DNA of 64,000 nucleotides from Pseudomonadota bacterium (GTDB lineage Bacteria; Pseudomonadota; Alphaproteobacteria; Sphingomonadales; Sphingomonadaceae). How positions within the stretch are numbered: position 1 is the stretch's first letter; each line of letters opens with the position of its first letter. Of the stretch, positions 26,051 through 36,400 are shown piece after piece. The translations under genes were made by a program, and so were the position numbers. The stretch lies in contig JAEZZI010000002.1 in the NCBI GenBank assembly GCA_023418595.1, positions 1 to 64,000 on the forward strand. Reading direction: 5' to 3'. The notes beneath the pieces are model-generated. The model was given only the letters and a program-made list of their open reading frames with translations. It made no database searches and had not been told where the DNA came from.

Positions 26051-26709
26051 CAGCCGCGCCCCAGCGCAAAGGCGGCATAGTCGTCGCGCGCCGCGCGCCA
26101 GTCGTCCGCCGACAGCCGTTGGCCTGCAAAAATGCTGCGCTCCACCACCGCAGCAATGCGCGCGAAAACACCGCGCGCGCCTTCCGGCAATTCGGTCGCG
26201 CGGGCAATGTCGCGCGCGGTCAGCGAGGGCGTCAGCGGCTGGCCGCGCCAAACCTCGATATCGTCGATGCTGCGGAGCAGGATGATATGGACCGCACCGT
26301 CATAATCGCCCGCCGCGGCGCGTGCGTCCGCATCCGCCAGCAGCGCGCGGGCGCGGGCTTCCTCGGGCGTCCATTCGGGCGCGTTGTCCACGGTGACGGG
26401 TTTGCGGCGCCGCAGCAGGTCGAGCACCCATTCGCGGAGCGGCGGGACGAGCGCGAGGAGAAGCACGATCACCGCCACCGCGATCAGCACCCAGAACAGG
26501 ATTTGCCAGAGCGGTCCCATGCTCGCCAGCCAGTCGAACAGCCGGATCAGCCAGTCGGGCGGCGGGTCGGGGACGTCAGGCTGGGCAAGGTCGAACTGGA
26601 TCGAGCGGTCCGATCGCACCCCGTCGTGCGCGGCGGCAATCGCGGCGGGATCGACCTCGGGTGGCGCGGCATCCGCGCTTTCCTCCGGCAATCGACCCTG
26701 AAACGCCAT
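26050..26709 (-). CDS. DUF4129 domain membrane protein
   Basis: 219 residues. A single membrane helix (LWQILFWVLIAVAVIVLLLA) is followed by a cytoplasmic DUF4129 domain (ARALLADADARAAAGDYDGA, then SLTARDIARATELPEGARG, FARIAAVVERSIFAGQRLSA). DUF4129 is also found fused to transglutaminase-like proteins; here it is free-standing. First gene of the six-gene operon and coupled to the DUF4350 gene by TGATG. Confidence 0.82.
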   Translation of the reverse strand: MAFQGRLPEESADAAPPEVDPAAIAAAHDGVRSDRSIQFDLAQPDVPDPPPDWLIRLFDWLASMGPLWQILFWVLIAVAVIVLLLALVPPLREWVLDLLRRRKPVTVDNAPEWTPEEARARALLADADARAAAGDYDGAVHIILLRSIDDIEVWRGQPLTPSLTARDIARATELPEGARGVFARIAAVVERSIFAGQRLSADDWRAARDDYAAFALGRG

Positions 26710-26857
26710 TCACCCCCCGACCGTCCGGTCGCGACGACTGGAGCAAATCAGCGCTTTGCACGCAACGCCTTTCGCGCTTACCCTAAGGGAAAGGGTGGGC
26801 ATGGCCAGATGAATCATGTTCGAAAAGCCCGTCGAACAGGGACAAGGGGGTTCAAGC

Positions 26858-28276
26858 GTGATTCGTAGTTTCACCGCCACCGCGGCGATGGCCGCCGTGC
26901 TGGCCTTGGGGGCCTGCGCCAGTCCGACCGCGGACACCCGATCAGCGTCGTCATCGACGCCGCGGGCAAAGGGAACGCCGGTCGCGCGCGATCCCTATCC
27001 CAGCACCTATCGCGCATTTCCCGGTGTGCCGACGCTGGTTACCAACGTGACCATCCTCGACGGTGAAGGCGGGAGGATCGACAACGGGTCGATCCTTTTT
27101 GCGGACGGCAAGATCGTCGAGGTCGCGCAATCGATCGCCGCATCCGATGGCGCGACGGTGATCGACGGCCAGGGCAAATGGCTGACCCCCGGCGTGATCG
27201 ACGTCCACAGCCATCTCGGCAACTATCCCTCGCCCGGCGTTGCCGCGCATTCGGACGGCAATGAAGCGACCAATCCGGTCACTGCCGAAGTCTGGGCCGA
27301 ACATAGCGTCTGGCCGCAAGACCCGGGCTTTGCCCGCGCGCTCGCCAATGGCGGCGTCACCACGCTCCAGATCCTGCCCGGTTCCGCCAATCTGTTTGGT
27401 GGCCGCTCGGTGACGCTCAAGAACGTCTATGGCCGCACCGTCCAGGCGATGAAATTCCCCGGTGCGCCCTACGGCATGAAGATGGCATGCGGCGAAAACC
27501 CCAAGCGCGTCTATGGCGGCAAGGGGCGGATGCCTTCCACCCGCATGGGCAACATGGCGGTCAACCGCGCGACCTGGGCCAAGGCGGTCGAGTATAAGCG
27601 CAAATGGGTGAAGTATGAGGAGAGCGGCGGCGAAGCGCCGGCCCGCGACCTTCAGATGGAAACGCTGCGCGGCGTGCTCGACGGCGACATTCTGGTCCAC
27701 AACCATTGCTACCGCGCCGACGAAATGGCGCTGGTCATGGATATGGCCAAGGAGTTCGGGTACAAGGTCACCGCGTTTCACCACGCGGTCGAGGCGTACA
27801 AGATCGCCGATCTGCTGAAGGCCAACGGCACCTGCGCGGCGGTGTGGGCCGACTGGTGGGGCTTCAAGATGGAGTCCTACGACGCGATCACCGAAAACCT
27901 TGCCATCCTCGAAAAGGAAGGCGCGTGCGGCCTCATCCATTCGGACGACGCCAACGGCATCCAGCGGCTGAACCAGGAAATCGCCAAGGTGATGGCCGCC
28001 GCCAACCGTTCGGGCATGAACATCACCAAGGAACAGGCTTGGCGCTGGGCCGCGATCACGCCCGCCAAGGCGCTGGGCATCGATGACGTCACCGGCTCGC
28101 TGCGCGCGGGCAAGATGGCCGATATCGTCCTGTGGAACGGCGATCCGTTCAGCGTTTACACGCGCCCGGACCGCGTCTGGGTCGATGGCGCCTTGCTGTT
28201 CGACGCCAATAACCCGCGCCTGCGCCCGGTGTCCGATTTCGAGCTGGGCCAGCCCGGCGAGGGAGACGTGAAATGA
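26858..28276 (+). CDS. Amidohydrolase-family lipoprotein, intact metal site
   Basis: 472 residues. The GTG at 26858 is chosen over an ATG at 26816 because AAGGGGG lies just upstream and a lipoprotein signal follows (AMAAVLALGAC, Cys lipobox). It has the imidazolonepropionase-like amidohydrolase fold: strand VTNVTILDGEGGRIDNGSIL, metal ligands HxH in GVIDVHSHLG, further His in HNHCYRADEM and TAFHHAVEAY, and Asp in LIHSDDANG. It hydrolyses a cyclic amide or peptide-like bond in the periplasm; the substrate is unknown. It overlaps the next amidohydrolase gene by ATGA. Confidence 0.85.
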   Translation: MIRSFTATAAMAAVLALGACASPTADTRSASSSTPRAKGTPVARDPYPSTYRAFPGVPTLVTNVTILDGEGGRIDNGSILFADGKIVEVAQSIAASDGATVIDGQGKWLTPGVIDVHSHLGNYPSPGVAAHSDGNEATNPVTAEVWAEHSVWPQDPGFARALANGGVTTLQILPGSANLFGGRSVTLKNVYGRTVQAMKFPGAPYGMKMACGENPKRVYGGKGRMPSTRMGNMAVNRATWAKAVEYKRKWVKYEESGGEAPARDLQMETLRGVLDGDILVHNHCYRADEMALVMDMAKEFGYKVTAFHHAVEAYKIADLLKANGTCAAVWADWWGFKMESYDAITENLAILEKEGACGLIHSDDANGIQRLNQEIAKVMAAANRSGMNITKEQAWRWAAITPAKALGIDDVTGSLRAGKMADIVLWNGDPFSVYTRPDRVWVDGALLFDANNPRLRPVSDFELGQPGEGDVK

Positions 28277-29586
28277 GCCGCTTCAAGCTGAAACTGGCCG
28301 CGCTTCTCGCCGCGACTGCATTCGCGCTTCCGGCCGCCGCCCAGGATGTCGCCATCACCAATGCGCGGCTCGTCATCGGCGACGGATCGGCTCCGGTCGA
28401 GGGCGGCACCGTCGTCATTCGCGGCGGGCGCGTCGTCGCGGCAGGCACCGGCGTCGCGGTTCCCGCGGGCGTCCGCACCATCGATGCCGAAGGACGCTGG
28501 GTCTCGCCCGGCATCTTCGCCGGGTTCAGCCGCTTGGGCATCGTCGATGTCGACGGCGTGCAGGAAACCGACGACAGCCGCGCGCGCACCTCGCCGTTCA
28601 ACGCTGCGCTCGACGTGGTGCCCGCGGTCAACCCGCGCAACCTGTCGATCGGCATCAGCCGTGCCGAAGGTCTGACTCGGGCGGTCGTCGCGCCGCGCAC
28701 GTCGGGTGCGATCTTCGGCGGGCAGGGGGCGGTCATCGATCTCGCCGCCGACATGGATGCGGTCACCCGCCCGCGCGCGTTCCAGTTCATGGAATATGGC
28801 GAAACCGGCGCGAGCGCCGCAGGCGGCAGCCGTCCGGCGGCATTCGCTTCGCTGCGCAACACCTTGTTCGAAGTCGCGGCCTATGCCCGCAACCCGGCGG
28901 CCTATCTCGACCGAGGCAAGGAATCGCTGCTCACCCGCGCCGATGCCGAGGCGCTGCGCCCCGTCGCCGAAGGCCGCGTACCGCTGCTCATCCATGTCGA
29001 ACGCGGATCGGACATGCTGACGCTGATCGACCTGAAGCGCGAATTCCCGCGCCTCAACCTCGTCTTCGTCGGCGCCAGCGAAGGCTGGACCGTCGCGCGC
29101 GAAATCGCCGCCGCACGGGTGCCGGTGATCGCCAGCGCGCTGACCGATCTGCCCAACAGTTTCGAACAACTGGGCGCAACCCAGTCGAACGTGGGGCGGA
29201 TGAAGGCGGCGGGCGTGCTGGTCGGAATCGGCATGATCAACGACGACGAAACCCGCCAGGCGCGGCTGGTGAAGCAATATGCCGGCAATCTGGTGGCGCT
29301 GACCAAAGTGCCTGGCGCGACCGGCGTCGAATGGGGCGAAGCCTTTGCGACGATCAGCTCGCGCCCGGCAGAGGCAATGGGCATGGGCGGCGAGTTCGGA
29401 TCGCTGCGCGCCGGCCGCCGTGGCGACGTGGTGATCTGGGACGGCGACCCGCTCGAGGTCGGGACGGCTGCCGAACTGGTTTTCATCGACGGCGTGGAAC
29501 AGCCGACGGTCGATCGCCAGGACCGGCTGTTGCAGCGCTATCTGAACCCGGTGGAAGGGGCGCTGCCCAAGGCTTACGACCGGTAA
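28273..29586 (+). CDS. Amidohydrolase-like exported protein lacking the HxH metal motif
   Basis: 437 residues with signal peptide (LAALLAATAFALPAAAQ). It keeps the amidohydrolase N-terminal sandwich (VAITNARLVIGDGSAPVEGG) and C-terminal strand (GSLRAGRRGDVVIWDGDPLE). Where the partner has GVIDVHSHLG, this one reads GIFAGFSRLG, with no metal-binding histidines; only a lone HVERG remains at strand 5/6. It is therefore probably non-catalytic or has a different chemistry. The ATGA overlap with the active paralogue suggests a heteromeric complex. Confidence 0.82.
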   Translation: MSRFKLKLAALLAATAFALPAAAQDVAITNARLVIGDGSAPVEGGTVVIRGGRVVAAGTGVAVPAGVRTIDAEGRWVSPGIFAGFSRLGIVDVDGVQETDDSRARTSPFNAALDVVPAVNPRNLSIGISRAEGLTRAVVAPRTSGAIFGGQGAVIDLAADMDAVTRPRAFQFMEYGETGASAAGGSRPAAFASLRNTLFEVAAYARNPAAYLDRGKESLLTRADAEALRPVAEGRVPLLIHVERGSDMLTLIDLKREFPRLNLVFVGASEGWTVAREIAAARVPVIASALTDLPNSFEQLGATQSNVGRMKAAGVLVGIGMINDDETRQARLVKQYAGNLVALTKVPGATGVEWGEAFATISSRPAEAMGMGGEFGSLRAGRRGDVVIWDGDPLEVGTAAELVFIDGVEQPTVDRQDRLLQRYLNPVEGALPKAYDR

Positions 29587-29605
29587 ATTAATCCGATTCC
29601 TACCC

Positions 29606-29688
29606 CCGTTCGTGCTGAGCTTGTCGAAGCACTGTCCTTTTCCTCATCCGACGAAGAACAGCATTTCAACAGGCTCAATGCGAACGGG
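29606..29688. repeat. Palindromic repeat family A
   Basis: CCGTTCGTGCTGAGCTTGTC (from 29606) with inverse GCTCAATGCGAACGG to 29688; between them GAAGCACTGTCCTTTTC and GAACAGCATTTC. Same element type as at 39646 and 55750. It starts about 20 bases after the amidohydrolase stop. Confidence 0.85.
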
Positions 29689-29716
29689 TTAAGGGGGTGG
29701 CGCACCAAACCACCGA

Positions 29717-29793
29717 CCCGCTTGTTTCGAGCGCAGTCGAGAAACGTGAGCTAGGCGCTCGTGAGCGTTTCTCGACTGCGCTCGGAACAAAGG
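29717..29793. repeat. Palindromic repeat family B
   Basis: Arms TTTCGAGCGCAGTCGAGAAA and TTTCTCGACTGCGCTCGGAA around GCTAGGCGCTCGTGAGC. The same element recurs at 57461-57543. It sits between convergent genes, directly after a family A copy. Confidence 0.85.
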
Positions 29794-29821
29794 GATGCGG
29801 GATTGAGGCTCTGGCGCCCCT

Positions 29822-30580
29822 TCAGGCCGCGTCGTTGGCCTCGCTCTTTTTGGGCGGCACCCTGAACCGGTTGCGCAGCGCGTTGGCTTCGCCCTTGGCG
29901 CGCTGCATCGCCTCCACCTCAGTCTGGCGCAGCAAATTTTCCAGCACGCGGTTGAGGTGCGAATGCATCGCGTTGCGCGCGGCATGCGGGTCGCGGCGTT
30001 TCAGCGCGCGCAGGATATTCTCGTGGTCGCGCAGGCGCGGCGCGATGCCGCCCTGGCGCGCCTTGCGCATCGCGATCAGCATCGGGCTGGTGTCGCGCAT
30101 CTTCCAGAGCTGATCGATCGCTGCGACAAACGCGGGATTTTGCGTCGCGTCGGCGATCGTCATGTGAAAATCGCGATCGGAATTCTCGCCGATGGTCGGC
30201 GTCGCATATTCGACCTTCATCGCCTCCATCAATTCTTCCAGCCGGGCGATCTGCGCATCGTTGATGTGCACCGCCGCCGCCGCAGCGATCTCGCCTTCGA
30301 TTGCGCGTCGCGCCTCAACCAGTTCGAACGGGCCGACATCATAGTCGGTCGGCCCCGCGCTGGTCGGTTCGGTGCTGATGACATAAACGCCCGATCCGGT
30401 GCGAACCTCGACCAGTCCTTCGATCTCGAGCGCGATGATCGCCTCGCGCACGGTCGGCCGCGATACGTTGAACTGTTTTGCCAGATCGCGCTCGGCGGGC
30501 ATCCGCTGATCCAGCGCATAGGCGCCGGAGGCGATCTGCTCGCGCAAATGCTCCGCAACCTGCTGGTATAACCGCCGCAT
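29822..30580 (-). CDS. GntR/FadR-family transcriptional regulator (FCD domain)
   Basis: 252 residues. The N-terminal winged helix reads LREQIASGAYALDQRMPAER followed by QFNVSRPTVREAIIALEIEG; the C-terminal FCD ligand domain has EARRAIEGEIAAAAAVH, DRDFHMTIADATQNP and LRDHENILRALKRRDPHAAR with its His/Asp metal ligands. FCD regulators usually sense small carboxylic or sugar acids. It is next to the bglX-type gene on the same strand and may control the nearby glucan genes, though the proximity is the only evidence. Confidence 0.88.
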   Translation of the reverse strand: MRRLYQQVAEHLREQIASGAYALDQRMPAERDLAKQFNVSRPTVREAIIALEIEGLVEVRTGSGVYVISTEPTSAGPTDYDVGPFELVEARRAIEGEIAAAAAVHINDAQIARLEELMEAMKVEYATPTIGENSDRDFHMTIADATQNPAFVAAIDQLWKMRDTSPMLIAMRKARQGGIAPRLRDHENILRALKRRDPHAARNAMHSHLNRVLENLLRQTEVEAMQRAKGEANALRNRFRVPPKKSEANDAA

Positions 30581-30702
30581 CCCAACCCCTCTCGCATGAC
30601 GTCGCTGCCGGGCGTGCTAAGTCATTGGCGACAAAGCGCGGACACCAGTGCGGCGCAATTTACTTTCAAGCATCCTAACAAGCCGATCCGGCTTCGTCGC
30701 GC

Positions 30703-30739
30703 AAAAAAACGCCCGGTCTGACAATGCCGGACCGGGCGT
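30703..30739 (-). terminator. Rho-independent terminator after the GH3 gene
   Basis: On the minus strand a 10-bp stem (ACGCCCGGTC with GACCGGGCGT) ends in a run of seven T (A run at 30703-30709). It lies about 30 bases after the GH3 stop. Confidence 0.9.
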
Positions 30740-30767
30740 GAGGAGAGAGGCAAGTTGCCGCTACGGC

Positions 30768-33086
30768 TTATTCGGTCAGCGTGAAGTTCGCCTGCTGAAG
30801 CTGGTCCGAAGCGGTGCCGATGAATAGCGTGAATTCGCCGGGTTCCGATCCCCAGCTCATGTCCTGGCGGGTGAATGCCAGATCGGCGTCGGTGATGGTG
30901 AAGGTCACGCGGCGGCTCTGTCCCGGCTTGAGCATGATCTTCTCAAAACCTTTGAGTTCGAGCACCGGACGCGTCACCGATCCGACCAGATCGCGGACAT
31001 ACATCTGCACGACTTCCTCGCCCGCGCGCTTGCCGGTATTGGTCACCGTCACGGTCGCGGTCAGCGGCTGGCCTTTGCGTATCGATGCCGCGCTCAGCGT
31101 CACTGGCGAATAGTTGAAGGTCGTGTAGCTCAGCCCGTGGCCGAATGCGTAAAGTGGCGTGTTCGGCACATCGAGATAGCGCGACAGATATTTCTGTTGC
31201 GGATTGTCCGGGGTGTAGGGCCGCCCGGTATTCTTCATGTCGTAATGGATCGGCACCTGACCCACCGTCCGCGGAAAGGTCATCGGCAATTTGCCCGACG
31301 GGTTATAGTCGCCGAACAGCACGTCGGCGATCGCGTGGCCGCCCATCGTGCCCGGATACCAGGCGTGAAGGATCGCATCGACATTGTCGTGCGCCCATTG
31401 CATCGTGTTCGGGCGGCCGGACATCACCACCAGAATGATCGGCTTGCCGAGCTTTTTCAGCTCCTTGAGCAGCGCCGTCTGCTCGCCGGGGAAGTCCAGA
31501 TCGGTACGGCTGGCCGCTTCGCCGGTCTGGTCCCATTTTTCGCCCATCGCGGCGATGATGACGTCCGCGTTTTGCGCGGCGGCGATCGCCTCGGCAAAGC
31601 CGGAGGTGTCGGTGTCGCCGATTTCGTAGCTGGCGCCCTTGGCATAGGTGATCTGCGGCGCGTTCCGGCGCGCCCGCAACCCCTCGACCAGCGTTACCGG
31701 TCGCGTCTGGCGGTCGCCGGCCGCAGACCAGCTGCCGATCATGTCGGTCTTGGAATTGCCCAAGGGGCCGATCACCGCGATCCGCCTGGCGGTCGCGGCC
31801 AGTGGTAGCGCGTTGTTCTCGTTCTTGAGCAGCACCATCGACTTGCGCGCGACGTCGCGGGCCGCTTCCAGATATTCGGGCTTGTAAAGTTCGGTCTTCT
31901 GGCGGTTCAGATCCGAATAGCGGAACGGATCCCCGAACAGGCCCAGCCGGTATTTCATTTCCAGGATGGCCTTCACCGCGGCGTCGATGCGCGCCATCGG
32001 CACCGTGCCTTCGGCGACCGATTTGGCGAGGTGGTTCATGAACACCGCGCCCTGCATGTCCATATCGACCCCGGCATTGGCGGCCTGTTCGCCTGCCTGC
32101 TTCTCATCCTTGGAAAAGCCGTGCGGGATCATTTCGTTGATCGACGTGTAATCGGTGACGACGAAGCCCTTGAAGCCCCACTGGTCGCGCAGCACGTCGG
32201 TCAACAGGTGCCTACTGCCGCTGGCGGGCACGCCGTCGACTTCGTTGAACGATGTCATGATCGACGCCGAACCCGCATCGATCGCCGACTTGAACGGCGG
32301 CAGATAGACGTCGCGCATCGTCCGTTCGGACACGTCGACGGTGTGATAATCGCGACCGGCCTGCGCCGCGCCATAGGCGGCATAATGCTTGACGGTCGCC
32401 AGCATAGTGTCGAGCGCGCCCAGGTCGTCGCCCTGATATCCGCGCACCCGCGCTTTTGCGACGACGTTGTTCATGTAAACCGATTCGCCCGCCCCTTCGG
32501 ACACCCGGCCCCATCGCGCATCGCGTCCGACATCGACCATCGGCGCGAAGGTCCAGTGCAGCCCCTCGGCGGTCGCTTCCTTGGCGGAAATGCGCGCGGC
32601 CAGTTCGATCGCGGTCAAATCCCACGAGGCCGCTTCGCCGAGTGAGATCGGAAAGATCGTGCGGTGGCCGTGGATCACGTCATATCCGAACAGCAGCGGG
32701 ATTTTCAGACGCGTTTCGTTGACGGCCATGCGCTGGAGTTCGGTGGTGTATTCGACCGTATAGGCGTTGAAGAGCGCGCCGACCCGGCCCGCGCGGACAT
32801 CCTCGCGATAGCCTTCGCGCAGCGTCGGGCCGGTCGATTCCAGATCGCTGGTCAGCAGCGTCATCTGGCCGATCTTTTCCTCCAGCGTCATCTTGGCCAT
32901 CAGGTCGGCGATGAACGCGTCCATCTTGGCCGTGTCTTCGCGCTGCCAACCGGCGGCGTCCACCTGCTTATTCGCAGCGGCCGCCCGGCGCTGCTGCTCG
33001 GCGTCGCGTGCCTGAAGCGGGGTGGCGAGGGTGAGGGCGGCGGCAAGGGCGGTCAGGCCAGCCCCGATAAACGGACGCGCGGTCAT
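30768..33086 (-). CDS. bglX: Periplasmic GH3 beta-glucosidase, BglX type
   Basis: 772 residues from the ATG at 33086, with AAGGAGA upstream and a signal peptide (AGLTALAAALTLATPLQA). GH3 N-domain: LLFGYDVIHGHRTIFPI, catalytic-pocket Lys-His in TVKHYAAYG, nucleophile Asp312 in GFVVTDYTSINEM. GH3 C-domain and a terminal fibronectin-like domain (GEEVVQMYVRDLVGSVTRP) complete the BglX architecture. It releases glucose from beta-linked gluco-oligosaccharides. Divergent from the Oar-like TBDR and near a GH144-type gene, so beta-1,2-gluco-oligosaccharides are a plausible substrate. Confidence 0.93.
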   Translation of the reverse strand: MTARPFIGAGLTALAAALTLATPLQARDAEQQRRAAAANKQVDAAGWQREDTAKMDAFIADLMAKMTLEEKIGQMTLLTSDLESTGPTLREGYREDVRAGRVGALFNAYTVEYTTELQRMAVNETRLKIPLLFGYDVIHGHRTIFPISLGEAASWDLTAIELAARISAKEATAEGLHWTFAPMVDVGRDARWGRVSEGAGESVYMNNVVAKARVRGYQGDDLGALDTMLATVKHYAAYGAAQAGRDYHTVDVSERTMRDVYLPPFKSAIDAGSASIMTSFNEVDGVPASGSRHLLTDVLRDQWGFKGFVVTDYTSINEMIPHGFSKDEKQAGEQAANAGVDMDMQGAVFMNHLAKSVAEGTVPMARIDAAVKAILEMKYRLGLFGDPFRYSDLNRQKTELYKPEYLEAARDVARKSMVLLKNENNALPLAATARRIAVIGPLGNSKTDMIGSWSAAGDRQTRPVTLVEGLRARRNAPQITYAKGASYEIGDTDTSGFAEAIAAAQNADVIIAAMGEKWDQTGEAASRTDLDFPGEQTALLKELKKLGKPIILVVMSGRPNTMQWAHDNVDAILHAWYPGTMGGHAIADVLFGDYNPSGKLPMTFPRTVGQVPIHYDMKNTGRPYTPDNPQQKYLSRYLDVPNTPLYAFGHGLSYTTFNYSPVTLSAASIRKGQPLTATVTVTNTGKRAGEEVVQMYVRDLVGSVTRPVLELKGFEKIMLKPGQSRRVTFTITDADLAFTRQDMSWGSEPGEFTLFIGTASDQLQQANFTLTE

Positions 33087-33300
33087 GCGGTCTCCTTTTC
33101 TGCGTTCTGCGAAACTTGTGGGCGTTGAGTGTGACAGAAATCCCGCATTCGGAATGGAATGCGGTTCGAAATTGCCTGTTGGTCTTGCCAATCAACCCCC
33201 GCATTGGCAAGTGAAACGCGATCGATTTCGGCTAAGTTATTGAAACATTGGTATTGTAGTGCGGTCGAATCGATGGGGTGCCACTACCGGCAGAATCTGC

Positions 33301-33346
33301 TTGACCAATCGGGGTGCGAGCGAAGATTAACCGGGCATACGTATGC
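33301..33346 (+). promoter_or_regulatory. Candidate promoter and operator of the second glycan TBDR
   Basis: A -35-like TTGACC (33301-33306) is followed 17 bases later by a weak -10 (33324-33329). Immediately downstream is the perfect 12-base palindrome GCATACGTATGC (33335-33346), well placed to act as operator. Its ATACGTAT core matches the site at 17950-17957. It lies in the 315-base divergent region between the GH3 and TBDR genes, which otherwise holds no gene. Confidence 0.45.
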
Positions 33347-33401
33347 AGCAAGCGGCGCACCCACGACGATCGCGGTGACAGAACTTTCAGGGGAGAACAT
33401 C

Positions 33402-36400
33402 ATGACATTCATCGAACAGGATCGGCGCAGTCGCCGTACGCGCTCCATGCGCCTTGCTGCCGCGCTGATGCTCGGCACCGCCGCCAGCGCGGTCGCGGTC
33501 GCGCCTGCGCATGCCCAGGCGGTCGACGCCGGTCTACGCGGCGAGATCACCACGGATGGTCAGGCGCTGGTTCGCGTTACTGCGATTGACGTCAATTCGG
33601 GCTATCGTCAAAATGCGGCGGTGGTCGGACAGCGCTATAATTTCGCGTCGCTGCGTGCAGGTACCTACCGGCTGGAGATCGAGCTTGCCGATGGCGTTCG
33701 CCAGACCGACAGCTTCACCCTGAGCGTGGCGCAGCGCGCGGCACTCGATTTCGATTTTTCCGCAGGCGGGGTTGACAGTGCTGCGCCGGATACGACTGCC
33801 AGCACGACCGAAGATCTGGGTGCCGACGCAGGATCGGTCGTGGTCATCGGCAACCGGATCCGCGGGATGGAAGGCGGCGAAGTCGGGACGACGATTTCGC
33901 AGCGCCTGATCAACCAGCTGCCCCAAAATAACCGCAACTTCCTGGCGTTTGCCGATCTGGCGCCCGGCGTGCAGTTCGTCGAGGACGCGGTGAGCGGTCA
34001 GAGCCGCTTGCAGGGCGGTGCGCAGAACAGTCGCACCGTCAACGTGTTCATCGATGGCGTTGGGCAGAAGGATTACGTCCTGAAGAACGGCATCACCGGT
34101 CAGGACTCGTCGGCGGGCAACCCGTTCCCGCAGCTTGCCATCGGCGAATATCGCGTCATCAGCTCGAACTACAAGGCGGAGTTCGACCAGGTCAGCTCGG
34201 TCGCGATCACGGCGGTCACAAAGTCGGGCACCAACCGGTTCGAAGGGTCGGGCTTCATCGACTTCACCAATCAGGATTTGCGTGCGGCGCGGCCGCAGGA
34301 ATTCCTGCCCGCGAATGCGACGGGCAAGATCGAAAGCCGTGACATTCAGTTTGGTGGATCGCTGGGCGGTCCGATCATCCGCGACGTTCTCCATTTCTTT
34401 GGCACTTATGAAGGCAAGCGCCGCATCTTCCCGCGTGACATTTCGCCGGGTCTTAATTTGCCGGTCAGTTTCTTCCCCGAGCGCTATCAGGGCGTGTTCG
34501 GTGCGGCGAACGAGACGTTCAATTCGAATCTCTATTTCGGCAAGATCAATTTCGCGCCGACCAGCCGCGACCTGTTCGAATTTTCGCTCAAGGTGCGCGA
34601 CGAAACCGGCGAATCTTTCGGCAGCGGCATCAGCGCCTTCGAAACCCGCACGCTGACCCGCGTCGAGGAATATCGCGGTCTGGCGCGCTGGCTGCATACC
34701 GGCGAGAATTTCACCAACGATTTCAAGGTCGCCTACGAAGACGCCACATGGAATCCGCGGCCTGCGACCGAGGCTCCGCGATTCTTCTTCAACGCACAAG
34801 TCGTCAACGCAAACGGCACTCTGTCGCGCGGCAACGTCCTGAGCGTCGGTGGCGGTCGCAACTTCCAGGACAAGGGCCAGAAGGGTTGGACCGTATCCGA
34901 CGACTTTACCTATACCGGCTTTCAGGGGCACACGCTCCAGTTCGGCGTCAAGGCTAAGTGGGTCGAGCTGAACACGCTTGAGCAGAACAACTTCAACCCC
35001 CAGTTCACTTTCTTTACCCCGGCCGGTGGTACGTTTAACGACACCATCCCCTATACGATGACGTTCACGGCGTTGCTCGACGGGGCCGACGCGCAACTGC
35101 GGTCGAAGAATTTCCAGTTCGGCATCTATGCTCAGGACGAATGGCTGGTGACCGACCGGTTGACGCTGAACCTGGGTATCCGTTGGGATTACGAAACGAC
35201 CCCGGCGTTTGAAAACTACGTTCATCAGGCCGATCAGGTCGCGGCGGTTCAGCCCAACCGCTATCCGAACCTGAACAACGCGAATTACAACATCAACGAC
35301 TATATCTCGACGGGCACCGAGCGTAAGCCGTTCATGGGCGCGTTCCAGCCGCGCGTCGGTTTCACCTACGAACTCGACGAAGCGGGTCGTTTCGCGGTGT
35401 TCGGCGGTTACGGCTTGTCCTACGATCGCAACCAGTTCGATTTCATCCAGCAGGAACTGGCGCAGGGAACCGCGTCCGGCCGCACCTTCAACTTCAACAA
35501 TCCGGGCGACACGCTCAACGTCTGCAATCCCAGCCCGACCTGTATCGCATGGGATCCCGCCTATCTGACGCCTGAGGGTCGCGAGGCGTTGGTGCGCGGC
35601 TTGCCGCCGGGCACGGGTCGCGAAGTGCGCTTCATCAAGAATGACCTGAAGACCCCCTATTCGCATCAGTTCAGCCTGGGCACGCGCGGTCGTTTCGACC
35701 TGCTCGACCTGGAAATCGGCTATTCCTATGTCACCAGCCATGACGGCTTCGTCTATCTGCTGGGCAACCGTCGTCCCGATGGCAGCTTCTTCCCGGCGAC
35801 GGGCAATCCGGCATCGCCATTTGGTTTCGGTCCCGCGCCGTTCGGTAACATCATCATCGGTGACAACGGTATCGAGACCCGCGCGCATACCGGCTATTTC
35901 AAGCTGCAAAAGCGCTACACCGCAGTGTCGCCGTGGAGCATCGATGCCACCTACACCTATACCAACGGCACCGAAAACCGTCAGTTCGGCGAAACCTTCT
36001 CGCTCGATTATCCGTCGATCGAGGATTATCCGTTCCGTCGGTCGAGCGGCGTTCGCACGCACCGGCTGGTGATGGCGGGTACAGTCGATATTCCGCTTGG
36101 CATCACCATGTCGGGCAAGTTCCAGATCTCGTCGCCGCGCTGGTTGAAGCAGTTCATTTCGACGCCGGGCGATCCGTTGTCGCGTGACATTTCGGTAATC
36201 GAAGCCGAAGGAAATGGTGACCGCTGGGGCTATCGCCAGATGGACATTGCGGCGACCAAATATATCGACCTGCCGTTCCTGACCGATCGCACTCAGGTCT
36301 GGGTGCGCGCCGACGTGCTGAACCTGTTCAACGACCGCAACTGGAACAGCTTCAACGGCTTTACCGGCGTTCGCAACAACAACGCGTTCGGAACCGATGG

